Source: Setoptus koraiensis (Eukaryota > Arthropoda). Taken from it: a stretch of 64,000 bases of DNA. The notes under the pieces are model-generated. The model saw nothing but the letters and a program-made list of their open reading frames with translations. It had not been told where the DNA came from and made no database searches. Each line of letters begins with the position of its first letter. Within the stretch, counting starts at the first letter, position 1. Shown here piece after piece: positions 12,685-22,838 of this stretch. Made by a program: the position numbers and the translations under genes. The stretch covers positions 11,036,001-11,100,000 of the forward strand of contig CM106586.1 in NCBI GenBank assembly GCA_048013815.1. Direction: 5' to 3'.

Positions 12685-14235
12685 ATGAAAAATGTCACTT
12701 TGGAGCCTATTGTTACGGACAATGAACCAGACGAATATTTGGCCGACACGGAGGACAACATCATTCAAGGTGGTCAACAGATAATACCCACAACATCGGC
12801 TATCCAGCAACAACAAAATCGCCACCATCAGTCATCTCAATACTCATCACTGGTAGATGCCCCAACTGGCCACCACCATCCTCATCATCATATTCCTTCC
12901 TCATCGGCTACATCTTCCTCTCATCATCATCACTCAACCTCGTATGCCTCAACCGCAGCGCAAGCTTCTAGAGAAGAGGGTGCCAGAATATTACCACATA
13001 TGGTACCATCCAACAGCAATGTTTATAGAGGATTGTCTAGTATGAAATCTAGTGATTCACTGTCTATTAATAGTGATGAAAACTCATCTCCGACCACTTG
13101 GTCTAATGAGTCGGATTTCGATGCGGACGACGATGATGACTCTAATCTATTCTTGGCTGGTTCCATTGTGAATAAGACCAACACTGCTATTAGGAAACGT
13201 CGACATCATTTGCGCAACAAGAAGACACATTTGTCTGCCAATCAGCGTACACCATCGAATTCTTTCACGCAATCTAGACAACAAACACAACCATTTGCTA
13301 TGTTTAATAATAATCATGCAGTGTTAGAGCACACTGTTCACAATACAAGAGAGCCTATGGCGGTTGATGATGACTACAATGATGACAATGATAACGAGAA
13401 TGAGATCTTAAACGAGGGCAACACTAGGTCGCCGCCCGCTAGTAGAAACTCAAATCTTAGAATGTCTAGGCCTTCTAGGATTGGCCGCGGAAATGGACAA
13501 AATCTAGCGGAAAATTTATGTTCTCGTATATTAGATTGTCCGAATCTGGATGAGGTGATAAAATTTGTAGAAACAAATCGACCCATAATTAGTCAACTGA
13601 CGCGCATAGTCACACATGAGGCGCCCTCGTTCAGAAATTACGACTTGACCAGATATCAAATTGATTATTCAGTGAAAGAATCGTTCAATCCAAACTTTTG
13701 GTTAGATAGAAATCCTATCGTCACCACTGCAGATGGAAATTGCCAATATCATGCTGTTTCAATTAGCTTAACTGGCACAGAAGAATATACTCCACATGTT
13801 CGCTTGGCAACTGCAGTTGCTGTGATAGACAACCGAGTTTGGTTTGATCAGATGCTCCGATTAATAGACAGAGGAACAGTACATGGCTTGGTCAAAACTA
13901 TATCTAGAAGTTACGCTTGGGGAGACGAAACTACACTAAAAGCTATTGCTGTAGCTATCAATCGAAGGATATTCTTGTATTCGTGCAATTTCGGGAAGAA
14001 AGATTTTGAGATAGTGAGATCTTTGACATTGGAGGAGTTATTGGATGCATTTTCTACGAAAAAATATTGTGGTGGCACCGCTATTCATACTTATGCAGAT
14101 CCCATCAATCCTGTGGCAGAAGAAAATTATATCATGTTATTTCACAAGTCGGAACATTTTATAGCAGTTTTGCCATCCAATCAGCATCCAACTACTTTTC
14201 AACCATTCAATCCCATCGTTCCTATGTTTGTATAG
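12685..14235 (+). CDS. OTU-fold (vertnin-like) cysteine protease domain protein
   Basis: Single exon, 516 residues, ATG at 12685 and TAG at 14233-14235. The first 270 residues are disordered: His/Ser/Gln-rich (many H-H-H runs near residues 55-90), then Asp/Asn-rich with a basic patch (RKRRHHLRNKK) near 172-182 that could be a nuclear localisation signal. Residues 330-505 carry an OTU-type domain: the catalytic loop TTADGNCQYHAVS gives D350 and C353, and HFIAVLP near the end gives H491. The block FNPNFWLDRNPIVT just before the loop resembles vertnin-type OTU proteins. In the OTU family these residues form the protease active site that cleaves ubiquitin chains, but some vertnin-like members have uncertain activity. 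I am confident of the fold, less of the enzymatic role. Confidence 0.8.
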   Translation: MKNVTLEPIVTDNEPDEYLADTEDNIIQGGQQIIPTTSAIQQQQNRHHQSSQYSSLVDAPTGHHHPHHHIPSSSATSSSHHHHSTSYASTAAQASREEGARILPHMVPSNSNVYRGLSSMKSSDSLSINSDENSSPTTWSNESDFDADDDDDSNLFLAGSIVNKTNTAIRKRRHHLRNKKTHLSANQRTPSNSFTQSRQQTQPFAMFNNNHAVLEHTVHNTREPMAVDDDYNDDNDNENEILNEGNTRSPPASRNSNLRMSRPSRIGRGNGQNLAENLCSRILDCPNLDEVIKFVETNRPIISQLTRIVTHEAPSFRNYDLTRYQIDYSVKESFNPNFWLDRNPIVTTADGNCQYHAVSISLTGTEEYTPHVRLATAVAVIDNRVWFDQMLRLIDRGTVHGLVKTISRSYAWGDETTLKAIAVAINRRIFLYSCNFGKKDFEIVRSLTLEELLDAFSTKKYCGGTAIHTYADPINPVAEENYIMLFHKSEHFIAVLPSNQHPTTFQPFNPIVPMFV

Positions 14236-17200
14236 GGACGAGTGATTCTAATAAAGCATATAATCAGCAAGTCGTTAAGTCTCTGTGAGACTTGTTCAAG
14301 GATAACAGCTAGATGAGATCAGTGAACTCAGTTGACTTTACAAAGACCTGCGCTCATCAATACTAGCATACATTGAGTTCAGAGAATGCCCAATCATACA
14401 TATAATCGATTAGTTGACTTTGTTATCATTATGAATATTTATTTTATCCTATAAATGTTTCTGCATGATCTCATACCATCGTAGCATGCATTGAACGGCT
14501 ACTTGCGAGAGTGTTTAAAGGAACTTTTAGTTTTAATTAGAACGAGATTATGGTTCGGTTAACTTGTTATTCAGGAAGGAATCGTGATGCATCTAATCAA
14601 ACCCTTACAATCTTAGATGATGAACTTTAGCATCTCGATGTACACTATTGAAATTAATTATCTTAAGAAAGTGCGAGAGATTGTTGATCGAATAATAAAC
14701 TCGATGTCTGTGTAAAATCTTGAGATAGATGGCCAATCATTGATCTAAAGATGAGTTTGAGTTAAGGCCTGTGGTTACTTTGTTCAAGAAATTTTACGTG
14801 GACTGTGACTTCTTCTTCCAAACGTCCTTTCTATTCGAAATTAATCGAATTGGACAAAAGATGCTAATTGTCCAACCCAACTATTCTGCTTTTTCTCGCT
14901 CGCCAATATGTTAGTGCCTAGCTGCTAGATCTATTACGTCAATTCAATAAAAAAAATCGTCATCATTGTCAGAAAAATCGAAATTTTGCTATCAACTCTA
15001 TGATGTATAGTATAGAGGCTATTGATTGTAGCAGCTAAAATTGTCGACTATATAACACATTCGTCAGACATATCAGGATAATAGTAATACCTTTTACTGT
15101 AATCTAATAGTGTTTAATGTAGCTACATACAACGGTTTATGGGGGAGATAGATTGGCGAATGGCAAAGATTATTCACAAGATCGTGTAGAAGGTACCTGA
15201 CAGATGGGACATTTATAGAACTTAAGCAGCAAGAAATCTAGAGAGGTGAGAGCATATGAAAACAATTTCATATAGACACTACATTGGAAGTGATGCAGAA
15301 GTAATGTCTTGACAATGTAATACTGTTTTCATTGTTTACTGTCGCCGCCTTTGAATTTGTCAATTGAGGCCGTAACTAGCGACGATGCCCGATGAAATTC
15401 CATGTATAAATAGTAGTCACTATATTGTATTGGTGCTATATATTGAATTAAGAGAGTGAAGTAAGCAATGAAATAGTGTACTAATAATGAAAGGAGAAGC
15501 TTAAAGAGAGATATTGCTGAATCATGATCATTACAACCTGTTTTGTCTTGATAGTTGAATCTATCGAAGATGAACGATGATGTGAAAGAAAGTTGTCTAT
15601 GTAGTGAGAATATTTTGTGCGATGTTTACGAATGTTTACATGTGATATCCGCGTTATTCGACAAAACAAATCTCTGGTACATTTTATTCTGTATTATTAT
15701 TGGCTTAGCATTAATCACAGGCTTATGCAGCGGTGACATCACAAGTCGAGGTTTAGTACAAAATTGTTTTGTTGTATGACCGGGATGCTCAACACTAAAA
15801 TTGAATGATCCTCCGCCAAAACAACGTACTCTATCTCTCTGTAACAATGTTGTTAGCAAGACCGTCAAATCTTGCGAGGGGTAACGCACTATGAATTGTT
15901 GCGGCCAGAGAGTTGTTTTTCATGAAACAGGTAGAGAAAGAGAGACAGACAGACAGAGAATAAGCCACATGATAAGCTCATATTAGTAGAATGGCAGGGA
16001 TCCTCTATCGTTGTTTTATACAAAAGAAATCTTAGCTAGATGTCAAGAAAGTATTCTTACATTCACACTGACACCTGTAAGACTACCGCCAACAACATTT
16101 GTAAATACATACCAACTCTCCACACACAGCTCCACTGCGAGATACTCTAGTGGTACTTGATGCTGAGAAAGATTAGTGTCCATTTCAGAAGGCGATTATC
16201 ATAATGTAAGATGTATCCATCATGGCTGCTAGCTGCAAGAGTAAATTGTCCGACCGACCATACACCGAAATTATTGACCGAAAGATACAGAGAAAAACTA
16301 CTCTTGAATTGTTGCATCAAATGCACTAAGATTATATAATGTAAGTGGCGATAAGATATTGTTAGTGCAATTCAAGTCATATTACTATTGAGATAACTAA
16401 TCTAAGTAACAGTGTTTGACTATGTGCATAGAACTTTTGTTTTGCGATCGTTGACTTAAAAGTTCACCACTGCCAAACACCTTACATAACACATTCTTAT
16501 CAGAACTGCAATAGTCTTAATCTCTCTCACTCATTCTTCCTTCTTTTATAGACATTATATGGTAGCAAGATCACAGTTTATCCCTTATTTCATATCTAAT
16601 GAGTGTATGCTGTGTTGCTTAATCATTGCTGACAGATGTGTGGGATTTCATCTTTTATGTTCAAGATTGAAATTTGATCATTTTGAATTGTTTGTGACAT
16701 CATCGAGATATAACACATAGATCAAATATAGCAAATAGTTTTTGTTTGATTGATTGACATTGATTCCATAAAATTAAACGTCAATCACCTATTAATGGTC
16801 ATTATAATCGCCATTTCTTCACCGAGATGGATTTATAGCCTACAGGTTTTATTGTACCATAATAAGCTTGACTGTTGGAAATCTGACAAATATATTACAA
16901 GCTATCCTGCTATACAACTGAACAAATAGTATAAATAGTCTTTGTCGAACCAACAAATCCCATATAATTAGTTGAATAGCAATTTGCGAATACATTCAGT
17001 GTAAATTGAACAAATCACTATCAGCAAGTAAATCTTATCACTAGTTCATCAGCAATCATAAAAATTTATCAATATCATACCTCCAAAGGACATTTCAATT
17101 AGTCGCAATTTTGCCACCATCAATCTCCGTAATACACCTAATAGCCAGAATAAAATCAGATTTTCAGTAGCGATAATAATAGTATATTTAGCTGATTATT

Positions 17201-17292
17201 ATTATCTTGTATTGCGAATAGATCCAATATATTTGCAGACACCCACATTGCACATTCCATTACAATCAATCCAATTACAAGAGACATACAAC
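14236..17292. other. 3-kb interval, no recognised gene
   Basis: AT-rich, dense in stops. One small frame (ATG at 15570, stop near 15779) would give a 69-residue peptide with a single hydrophobic segment (LWYILFCIIIGLALITG). No homologue is recognised and it may be chance. The rest holds the 3' end of the OTU-like gene and the upstream region of the hydrolase. Confidence 0.5.
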
Positions 17293-18366
17293 ATGGGAAA
17301 ACGAATAATTATAGATGAGATTGAGATGGAGGTACCTTATGGCAAAATAAAGGCCAAAACATGGCATGAGGAAACCGATGAATGCATTAGAGTTCTAGCT
17401 TTACATGGATGGATGGACAATGCTGGTTCATTTGACAAGATAGTGCCACTTCTAGATCATCCCGATGGCTTGTTTGTAGTTGCGCCAGATTTACCAGGCC
17501 ATGGAAGATCGTCGCAAATCCCTCCAGGTTCCTCTTATAGTGACTTATCACTGATTGTAGAAATTAGGCGCATAGTGAAAGAACTTAATTGGGGTAAATC
17601 TAGTGATGATGACGACACAAGAGATCAGGACAATAATGATGTAGTCAAATTCACAATAATCGGTCATTCATTAGGTGCAGGTTTGGGTTTATTCTATGCT
17701 AGCCTGCATCCTGATGAAGTTGAACAGGTGATAACAATTGATTTTTTAAAATCGCGTACGCAAGACGGTCTAGGTTTACTCAAAGCAACAGCAAAAGTAA
17801 TAGATGAGTTTATAGATTTAGTTCCATCAGTAACTGTCAGTGGCCTAACATCACCATCATCAACGCCCAGGATGTCAGGAAGATCAAACGACAGAGGTAG
17901 CGTTATTGTATCTAACGAGACAGCTATCGTGGCCACAATTGAGGCTCATTCCTCATTGGGAAAACTATCCAGAGAAGAGGCCCAATGCCTATTGAAGAGA
18001 TCTACAGTAGCAGTATCAAGCCCGCCAAATAGTGTTATATATTCTAGAGATTTGCGCTTACAAGCTATGCTTACTTTTAGAGAGCACATCAACTTAAATT
18101 TATTAATGTTTCAAGGAGCTAAATGTCATTTCGTGGCAATATTAGCCACCAATGGATTTTATAATGGTAAAGTAGAATACTGCTTAGAGAGCGTTGATGA
18201 GTTTATGAAGCTTCTAAAATCTACTTGTGCCTCATGCAATCTTTGTTGGGTCGAAGGTGATCATTACATACATATGAACAACGCAGAAAAGACAGCTAAT
18301 ATTATAAATGAAGCACTTAGGGCTCCAGGGAGCTTGAATTCTCAAGATGAAATAAAAAAAGGATGA
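17293..18366 (+). CDS. alpha/beta hydrolase, serine-hydrolase-like (SERHL/kraken type)
   Basis: Single exon, 357 residues. I start at the ATG at 17293 (MGKRIIIDEIEMEVPYGKIK); upstream codons are open but lack an ATG. The fold is clear: LHGWMDNAGSFDKIVPLL (oxyanion HG and the WMDNAGS motif typical of SERHL/kraken proteins), PDLPGHGRS, the nucleophile elbow GHSLGAG with S126, and a late DHYIHM motif (H324/H327) for the catalytic His. A Ser/Thr-rich insertion near residues 178-205 looks like an expanded cap loop. The family is widespread, perhaps peroxisomal or digestive in animals; the natural substrate is not known. The TGA stop directly abuts the stop codon of the convergent FAM32A gene. Confidence 0.9.
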   Translation: MGKRIIIDEIEMEVPYGKIKAKTWHEETDECIRVLALHGWMDNAGSFDKIVPLLDHPDGLFVVAPDLPGHGRSSQIPPGSSYSDLSLIVEIRRIVKELNWGKSSDDDDTRDQDNNDVVKFTIIGHSLGAGLGLFYASLHPDEVEQVITIDFLKSRTQDGLGLLKATAKVIDEFIDLVPSVTVSGLTSPSSTPRMSGRSNDRGSVIVSNETAIVATIEAHSSLGKLSREEAQCLLKRSTVAVSSPPNSVIYSRDLRLQAMLTFREHINLNLLMFQGAKCHFVAILATNGFYNGKVEYCLESVDEFMKLLKSTCASCNLCWVEGDHYIHMNNAEKTANIINEALRAPGSLNSQDEIKKG

Positions 18367-18648
18367 TTATTTTGTCCAGCTCACTTTTGGAATGTCATAA
18401 TGTTCGGTCAGAGAATCCAGATGCTTATTGAATTCTTCGACTCTTTGTTTATGAGTTTTGGAAGCCTTTAGTAGAATCCTTTCCTTGGCTCTCTTTTCTT
18501 GCATTGCTTTAAACGATTGCTCTGCTTTGGTAGATGTTGTTGCAATGGTGGCTATTACATCCTTCTTTATTTTTCCCGCTTTTCCTTTTGACTTCTCATG
18601 CTTCAATTTGAGTGGGGCCTTCGAAATTAATTCGTCATATTCATCCAT
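18367..18648 (-). CDS. FAM32A: FAM32A homologue, spliceosome-associated
   Basis: 93 residues from an ATG at 18648. The C-terminal half is strikingly conserved with the family: KAEQSFKAMQEKR, then ASKTHKQRVEEFNKHLDSL, ending TEHYDIPKVSWTK; the N-terminus YDELISKAPLKLK matches the family start. Human FAM32A sits in the exon-ligation (C*/P) spliceosome, where its C-terminus reaches the catalytic centre and stabilises the 3' splice site. The frame is open upstream to 18738 but without an ATG, so I use the internal start, which also matches family length (about 112 in human). It is convergent with the hydrolase with zero bases between the stop codons, so the two 3' UTRs must overlap. Confidence 0.95.
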   Translation of the reverse strand: MDEYDELISKAPLKLKHEKSKGKAGKIKKDVIATIATTSTKAEQSFKAMQEKRAKERILLKASKTHKQRVEEFNKHLDSLTEHYDIPKVSWTK

Positions 18649-19445
18649 TGTGTCGGGGTTGTTATTAAATAAATTTATCAAATGCGAAAATTTAGTTTTA
18701 AAGGATTGTTTTTCTTCTCTTGCCTTCACTGACTGCACTCACGCCCATCTCCCACGGAACACTCTCCTTTCCTCCCACGTCTCCCAAAAAAAAGCAAGCT
18801 TCCATGACGCAGCGAAAATAATTTCAGAGGGGGAAAACTCTATGGAATTTAACACACAAAGGGGGGACTTGTCTTTTCTTCATCCAACTTGTACGGTAGC
18901 AAATCCCGTCCCGAAACTAGCGCTGCGGATAACCGCCCGGGCAGGACACGCCCGATTTTGGGTGATTTGGGGCGGTTTGGGTGGCAAAGTATTGCGGATT
19001 CAGGGGCGCCAATCGCATCAAATAGTCAGCAACTTGTTAGTTTGTCCGATCTAAAACGGATATATCTTCCTGATCAATCTTACTCAATGTTACTGAACTA
19101 TTTATCGTCTCCCAAAACCGCCCAAATTAAATCCGACCGCTGCACTACCCGAAACAAAGGTAAACATTGTTCATCATTAGTTTTCGGGAATGCCAATAGA
19201 TGGTGCGAGTACGTTCAAAAATGGGTGTGTAATTTCCGGCACACTGGTCTCTCTCGCACTCGAGCACGCCTCAATGCTGCTACTGCCTGCTCTATACGAT
19301 CATTGCAATCACCATCATCTTAGCCGTTGTTTGAATAATTTATTTGGACATTCAATCTACAACAGAAGAATCCTCAATTTATACCACCAAATAAAGCTCC
19401 ACGCTTCTATTCGCTAGCAAATAAAAAATCGCCTAATATACCATC
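18649..19445. other. divergent FAM32A/RPS29 intergenic region
   Basis: Between the starts of FAM32A (minus) and RPS29 (plus), presumably holding promoters and 5' UTRs of both. An open plus-strand frame at 18889-19323 has fairly protein-like stretches and a GTAAAC near 19159 that could be a donor, but it has no recognised domain and its first ATG is not convincing. It might be an unspliced upstream exon or chance. Confidence 0.4.
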
Positions 19446-19749
19446 ATGGGACATTCAGACATTTGGTTTTCTCATCCCAGAAAATACGGACCCGGCTCTC
19501 GATCATGGTGAGTATTTTATGACTAACATCATCATATAAGATGTGAACTGAAAATCTTTCTTAAAGAGTCCATCTTTATCCTCATTTCTAACTCATTTTT
19601 ACAATTTTCTCTCCCACCTCACAAAATTTATCTAAAACAGCCGCGTTTGTTCGAATCATCACGGTCTTATCCGTAAATACGGTATGATGATCTGCCGTAG
19701 GTGTTTCAGGCAGTACGCCGAACTGATAGGATTCAAGAAGCTCGACTGA
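19446..19749 (+). CDS. RPS29: 40S ribosomal protein S29 (uS14), two exons
   Basis: Exon 1 is 19446-19507, the intron 19508-19640 (133 bp, GTGAGT...AACAG), exon 2 19641-19749; the split falls inside the codon of Cys21. The product is 56 residues, the usual length. It begins [20 protein letters not shown] and ends [13 protein letters not shown]. Four cysteines (CRVC and CRRC) form the zinc-binding site. The protein binds 18S rRNA in the head of the small subunit. Each exon alone is too short to stand out as an open frame, so simple ORF searching misses this gene. The TGA is followed by AATAAA at 19768. Confidence 0.97.
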
Positions 19750-19767
19750 GCGATGATGTCCATATAA

Positions 19768-19773
19768 AATAAA
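19768..19773 (+). terminator. AATAAA poly(A) signal for RPS29
   Basis: AATAAA lies 19 bp after the RPS29 stop codon, in an A-rich stretch and ahead of the convergent UQCC4-like gene, whose stop is at 19883. Confidence 0.7.
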
Positions 19774-19882
19774 AAATTAATATCTAAACATTAAATCTCT
19801 AACAATTACAGTTTGAGGCGGTGGGCCCACATAAGTTTATTGTCCGCTGTTAAGTGAAAATGAGCCCTATATAGGGGCAGTA

Positions 19883-20428
19883 TCACTTCATATTGGGATT
19901 AGGAACAAGAGGTCGGGCATTTCCACCGTACTTTTCGGGCTCTTTCATAAGCTCTGCCAATTTGGCCTCCAGCTTTGTTGTATCCCTGCCACATTTCTGA
20001 TTCTCTTTTATAGCCGATCTAAGCATAGGTATCGCCATGTGGGGTACGGACTCGTGAACGGGTTTGAAAAAATCAACTCCTTCATCCCAATCGTTCTGCT
20101 CCCTCAGGATAAGAAAATATATGAGAAATGAGGCTGCCGAAATGATCAGAACAATGTTATTTGATTTTGGCAGATTGGCGTCTTCGTTTGAGTAGCTGAA
20201 GTTGTACCGGGCAACATAGTCTTGATGGGCTTTGCTTGTTGTAAATTTTAAAGGCTTAGTCTCCCCCTGTTGTTTTCCTTGTGCCTCTGATTCTTTGGGT
20301 TTAGATGTTGTGACATCAGTTGATAACCTTGAGCAACTATTTTGTAGCAATCTACTTGGATTAAGATACGCTAATTGTCTAGATGCCATCACCAGTTTCG
20401 ACGATAGACCCGGGTGAAGAGGTATCAT
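19883..20428 (-). CDS. UQCC4: UQCC4 (CCSMST1)-like mitochondrial membrane protein
   Basis: 181 residues from an ATG at 20428; a second ATG at residue 14 (MASRQLAYLNPSRLL) begins a good Arg/Ser-rich mitochondrial presequence and may be the real start. The core matches UQCC4/CCSMST1 as I remember it: PLKFTTSKAHQ (human PIEFSSSKANP), then one membrane segment near residues 90-108, then the LRE motif (ILREQNDWDE against human CYLREESEADQW). UQCC4 is an assembly factor for respiratory complex III, working with UQCC3 at cytochrome b maturation. After LRE this protein continues for about 70 residues (hydrophilic, KLEAKLAELMKEPEKYGG) with no equivalent I know in the vertebrate protein. The family assignment rests on short motifs. 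Confidence 0.65.
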   Translation of the reverse strand: MIPLHPGLSSKLVMASRQLAYLNPSRLLQNSCSRLSTDVTTSKPKESEAQGKQQGETKPLKFTTSKAHQDYVARYNFSYSNEDANLPKSNNIVLIISAASFLIYFLILREQNDWDEGVDFFKPVHESVPHMAIPMLRSAIKENQKCGRDTTKLEAKLAELMKEPEKYGGNARPLVPNPNMK

Positions 20429-20619
20429 CTTGAATTTATTCCGGTAGTCAAGATTGTCGTAACTATTGAAAGGAGTCTATCAATTGTAGACGATACCTAA
20501 TGTGAGAAGGGTATGGAACATTTGTCACGTTTGAAACATCAGTACCTTTGGCAACGCTACGTGAGAAACAAAACACAGTAGAGAACAAATACTTTATTAT
20601 GAGACATGTTATGAGTTGA

Positions 20620-20703
20620 GTCAGGATGGCCGAGTGGTCTAAGGCGCTGCGTTCAGGTCGCAGTCAGTTTCTACTGGCGTGGGTTCGAATCCCACTTCTG
20701 ACA
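20620..20703 (+). tRNA. tRNA-Leu (CAG anticodon)
   Basis: Complete class II tRNA without an intron. Acceptor stem GTCAGGA pairs with TTCTGAC, with discriminator A at 20703. D-arm follows TGGCCGAGTGG (box A); anticodon stem CTGCG/CGCAG encloses loop TTCAGGT with CAG at 20654-20656; a long variable arm and TGGGTTCGAATCCCA (box B, T-arm) follow. A T-run just after (ACCTTTTTT) is a RNA polymerase III terminator. CAG decodes CUG leucine codons. Confidence 0.97.
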
Positions 20704-21029
20704 AACCTTTTTTCTAAATTTTTAACATGGTCACCGCACTCCTAAAAATAAAAAAGCTGTAACAACATTCACACATTAATCAATATTCTCTATTAGTCGA
20801 TCTTTTTCTTATTCCACATTATTTTACAATCAAGTATCAATCAAATCAATATTTTTGTGTCTCTGACACATTTCAATGAGGTCATTCTGACATTGTGAGC
20901 ACGAGCATTTTTTTGAACTACCAATAAACTGCGCAACCCAAGAGGCCATCATAACGCCTTAGCAAGTAATTGTTTTTGGGATGGACACAATTTCTAGGCA
21001 GTACATATTATGATGCTGCGGTTTGTTTA
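20704..21029. other. short spacer after tRNA-Leu
   Basis: Holds the Pol III T-run terminator and the 3' end of TASP1. Nothing else recognised. Confidence 0.6.
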
Positions 21030-22838
21030 TCAAATGTTTATTTTCACACTTTCGATATGTGCCCGTCCTGGCTTGGCAGAAGTTCCACTCTTCCTTGTGC
21101 TTATTCTAGAGTGGCCTTCTGTATCATCTGAAGACATGAAACCAATACACATTGAGCTAGTATTATGGCCGTAGCTCAACACAAATTGATCTAGTCCGTC
21201 TTCCTCTAAGTTAGATTGCATAACAGCTAAGAAACCAGCCTGCTTATATTCCATATCAATATGAGTTAAAGATAAGCTCTCTAGTAGCTCCTCTTCGAAA
21301 CATTTCGTCAGCTCCTGATTGATGATATTGGTGGTTAATGGTTGTTCGGAACTTTGACTGCGTATTGTGTTAAGTCTTTCGTGAATCTTCTTGGCGAACA
21401 AAGTAACTGTTAAATATTCTCCCACGCCGGACGTTGTGACACCTATAGACTTTTGAGCCCAACATCCGGCGCCCGGAATAGCTGCTTGGCCGACGCGTCC
21501 ATTGTGTTTGAGCAATACTCCTCCAGATGATATAGCACTTGCTATGTTGTTATCACAGTCTATTGCAACAGCACCAACAGTATCCAATCTACTATCGAAA
21601 TTGGAATTTTGTCCATGCATTGATCGCCTGCAATAAAATCCATGATCAAATTCCGTTGGGTGAAGTAAGGCATTGGAGGAGGAACCTTCTGTATCATGAT
21701 AATCATCGATACTATTGGAAGATGTCAACTTTTTGCTTCGGACGCTTTCATCGTATTGGGATTTCAGTTTGGAATACACTCTCAGAGATCTTTGACTAAT
21801 TAACTGACTATCCGCTACAGCTAATTGGGGGCAATGTTCGCGCATCCACTGTTTGGCCCCCTGGCCAACAAGAAGATTAGGTTGAACTAACTGGAGTGGT
21901 CTTGGAATAGTTTGTTGATCATACAAGTGCTTCGCCAATAGGATTGGATTTTTACAGCCGCTAACGGCGCCAACACCTGACCATATCTGCCGTGGCTTGT
22001 CCGACATTAAGCTGGCATCGCACTCTACGTGGCCTTTCATGTTCAGATTGGAGCCAAAGCCACAGTTTAACAAATGGTGGTCCTCTAGCTGTTTAATTAA
22101 TTGTGTAGCCGCAGTGATTGCATTCATATTTTTCGGTTCTTGATCCAGCGATGATTGTGTCTTCTTCGTAAGACTATTTTTATGATTTTTTGTGCCCGAA
22201 TGTGCGCTTTTCTTGTTTGTGAGTGGATTTGCCATTGTTTCATTGTGTCTGTGATCTTTAGAGAGGCGCATTACATTCTCGCAAACCTCTTTGGCCAATT
22301 TTCTGAGCTCGTCTTGATTGTTGGCACAATAAGAGCCGGCACCAAGGTGTACTGCAACAAATTTAAGAGATTTGATAGGGCTCATTAGCTCATTGTTAAC
22401 GAGTTCTACGTTTGGGGTCTGAAATTGACTTGGATTCATTGTGGCGTCGTCAATGCTGTAATGAGAATTCGTTCCGTTGAAGGCATAATTATGGACATCT
22501 AAATCTGAAAAAATTCTTTGTCTTTGTAGTATATTAGGTAGTTTATGTTGAATATTGTTCTTGCTGTTGGTGTTGTTGACCTGATTTAATCCATTTAATA
22601 ATCCATTCTTTACAGTTGTGCCCATTGCACATTCGGTGTCTAGATTCTGCAATTCATGATTATGCATGATAGTAACATTATTGGTGTAATTTTGTTTGGA
22701 GTAGTTTAGCAATAGATTAGCAGCTATCTGTTGTTCCGTGCTACATTGATTATAATTGACCGATAATTGAGGTTGCATCTCATCCTTGATGAGGTACTGG
22801 CCTAATTCCTGAGAAGATTGTTGGTCCGGTGATTGCAT
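21030..22838 (-). CDS. TASP1: Taspase-1 (threonine aspartase)
   Basis: Single exon, 602 residues, ATG at 22838. The autocleavage site and nucleophile are in RLDTVGAVAID, with T420 as the new N-terminal Thr of the beta subunit. It is followed by ISSGGVLLKHNGRVGQAAIPG and TTSGVGEYLTVTLFAKK, both hallmarks of the family. Taspase-1 is a Ntn-fold hydrolase that cuts after Asp in MLL/trithorax and TFIIA-type nuclear factors. The protein is much longer than human TASP1 (420 residues): a 155-residue Asn/Gln-rich N-terminal extension precedes VAVHLGAGSYCANN, and Ser/Lys/Asn-rich loops are inserted around residues 200-230 and 380-405. These do not interrupt the catalytic blocks. It is head-to-head with PSMD3, 559 bp apart. 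Confidence 0.95.
   Translation of the reverse strand: MQSPDQQSSQELGQYLIKDEMQPQLSVNYNQCSTEQQIAANLLLNYSKQNYTNNVTIMHNHELQNLDTECAMGTTVKNGLLNGLNQVNNTNSKNNIQHKLPNILQRQRIFSDLDVHNYAFNGTNSHYSIDDATMNPSQFQTPNVELVNNELMSPIKSLKFVAVHLGAGSYCANNQDELRKLAKEVCENVMRLSKDHRHNETMANPLTNKKSAHSGTKNHKNSLTKKTQSSLDQEPKNMNAITAATQLIKQLEDHHLLNCGFGSNLNMKGHVECDASLMSDKPRQIWSGVGAVSGCKNPILLAKHLYDQQTIPRPLQLVQPNLLVGQGAKQWMREHCPQLAVADSQLISQRSLRVYSKLKSQYDESVRSKKLTSSNSIDDYHDTEGSSSNALLHPTEFDHGFYCRRSMHGQNSNFDSRLDTVGAVAIDCDNNIASAISSGGVLLKHNGRVGQAAIPGAGCWAQKSIGVTTSGVGEYLTVTLFAKKIHERLNTIRSQSSEQPLTTNIINQELTKCFEEELLESLSLTHIDMEYKQAGFLAVMQSNLEEDGLDQFVLSYGHNTSSMCIGFMSSDDTEGHSRISTRKSGTSAKPGRAHIESVKINI

Noticed and set aside
18458-19054. 198-codon plus frame overlapping FAM32A
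   Set aside because: Half of it is the antisense shadow of the highly conserved FAM32A coding sequence.
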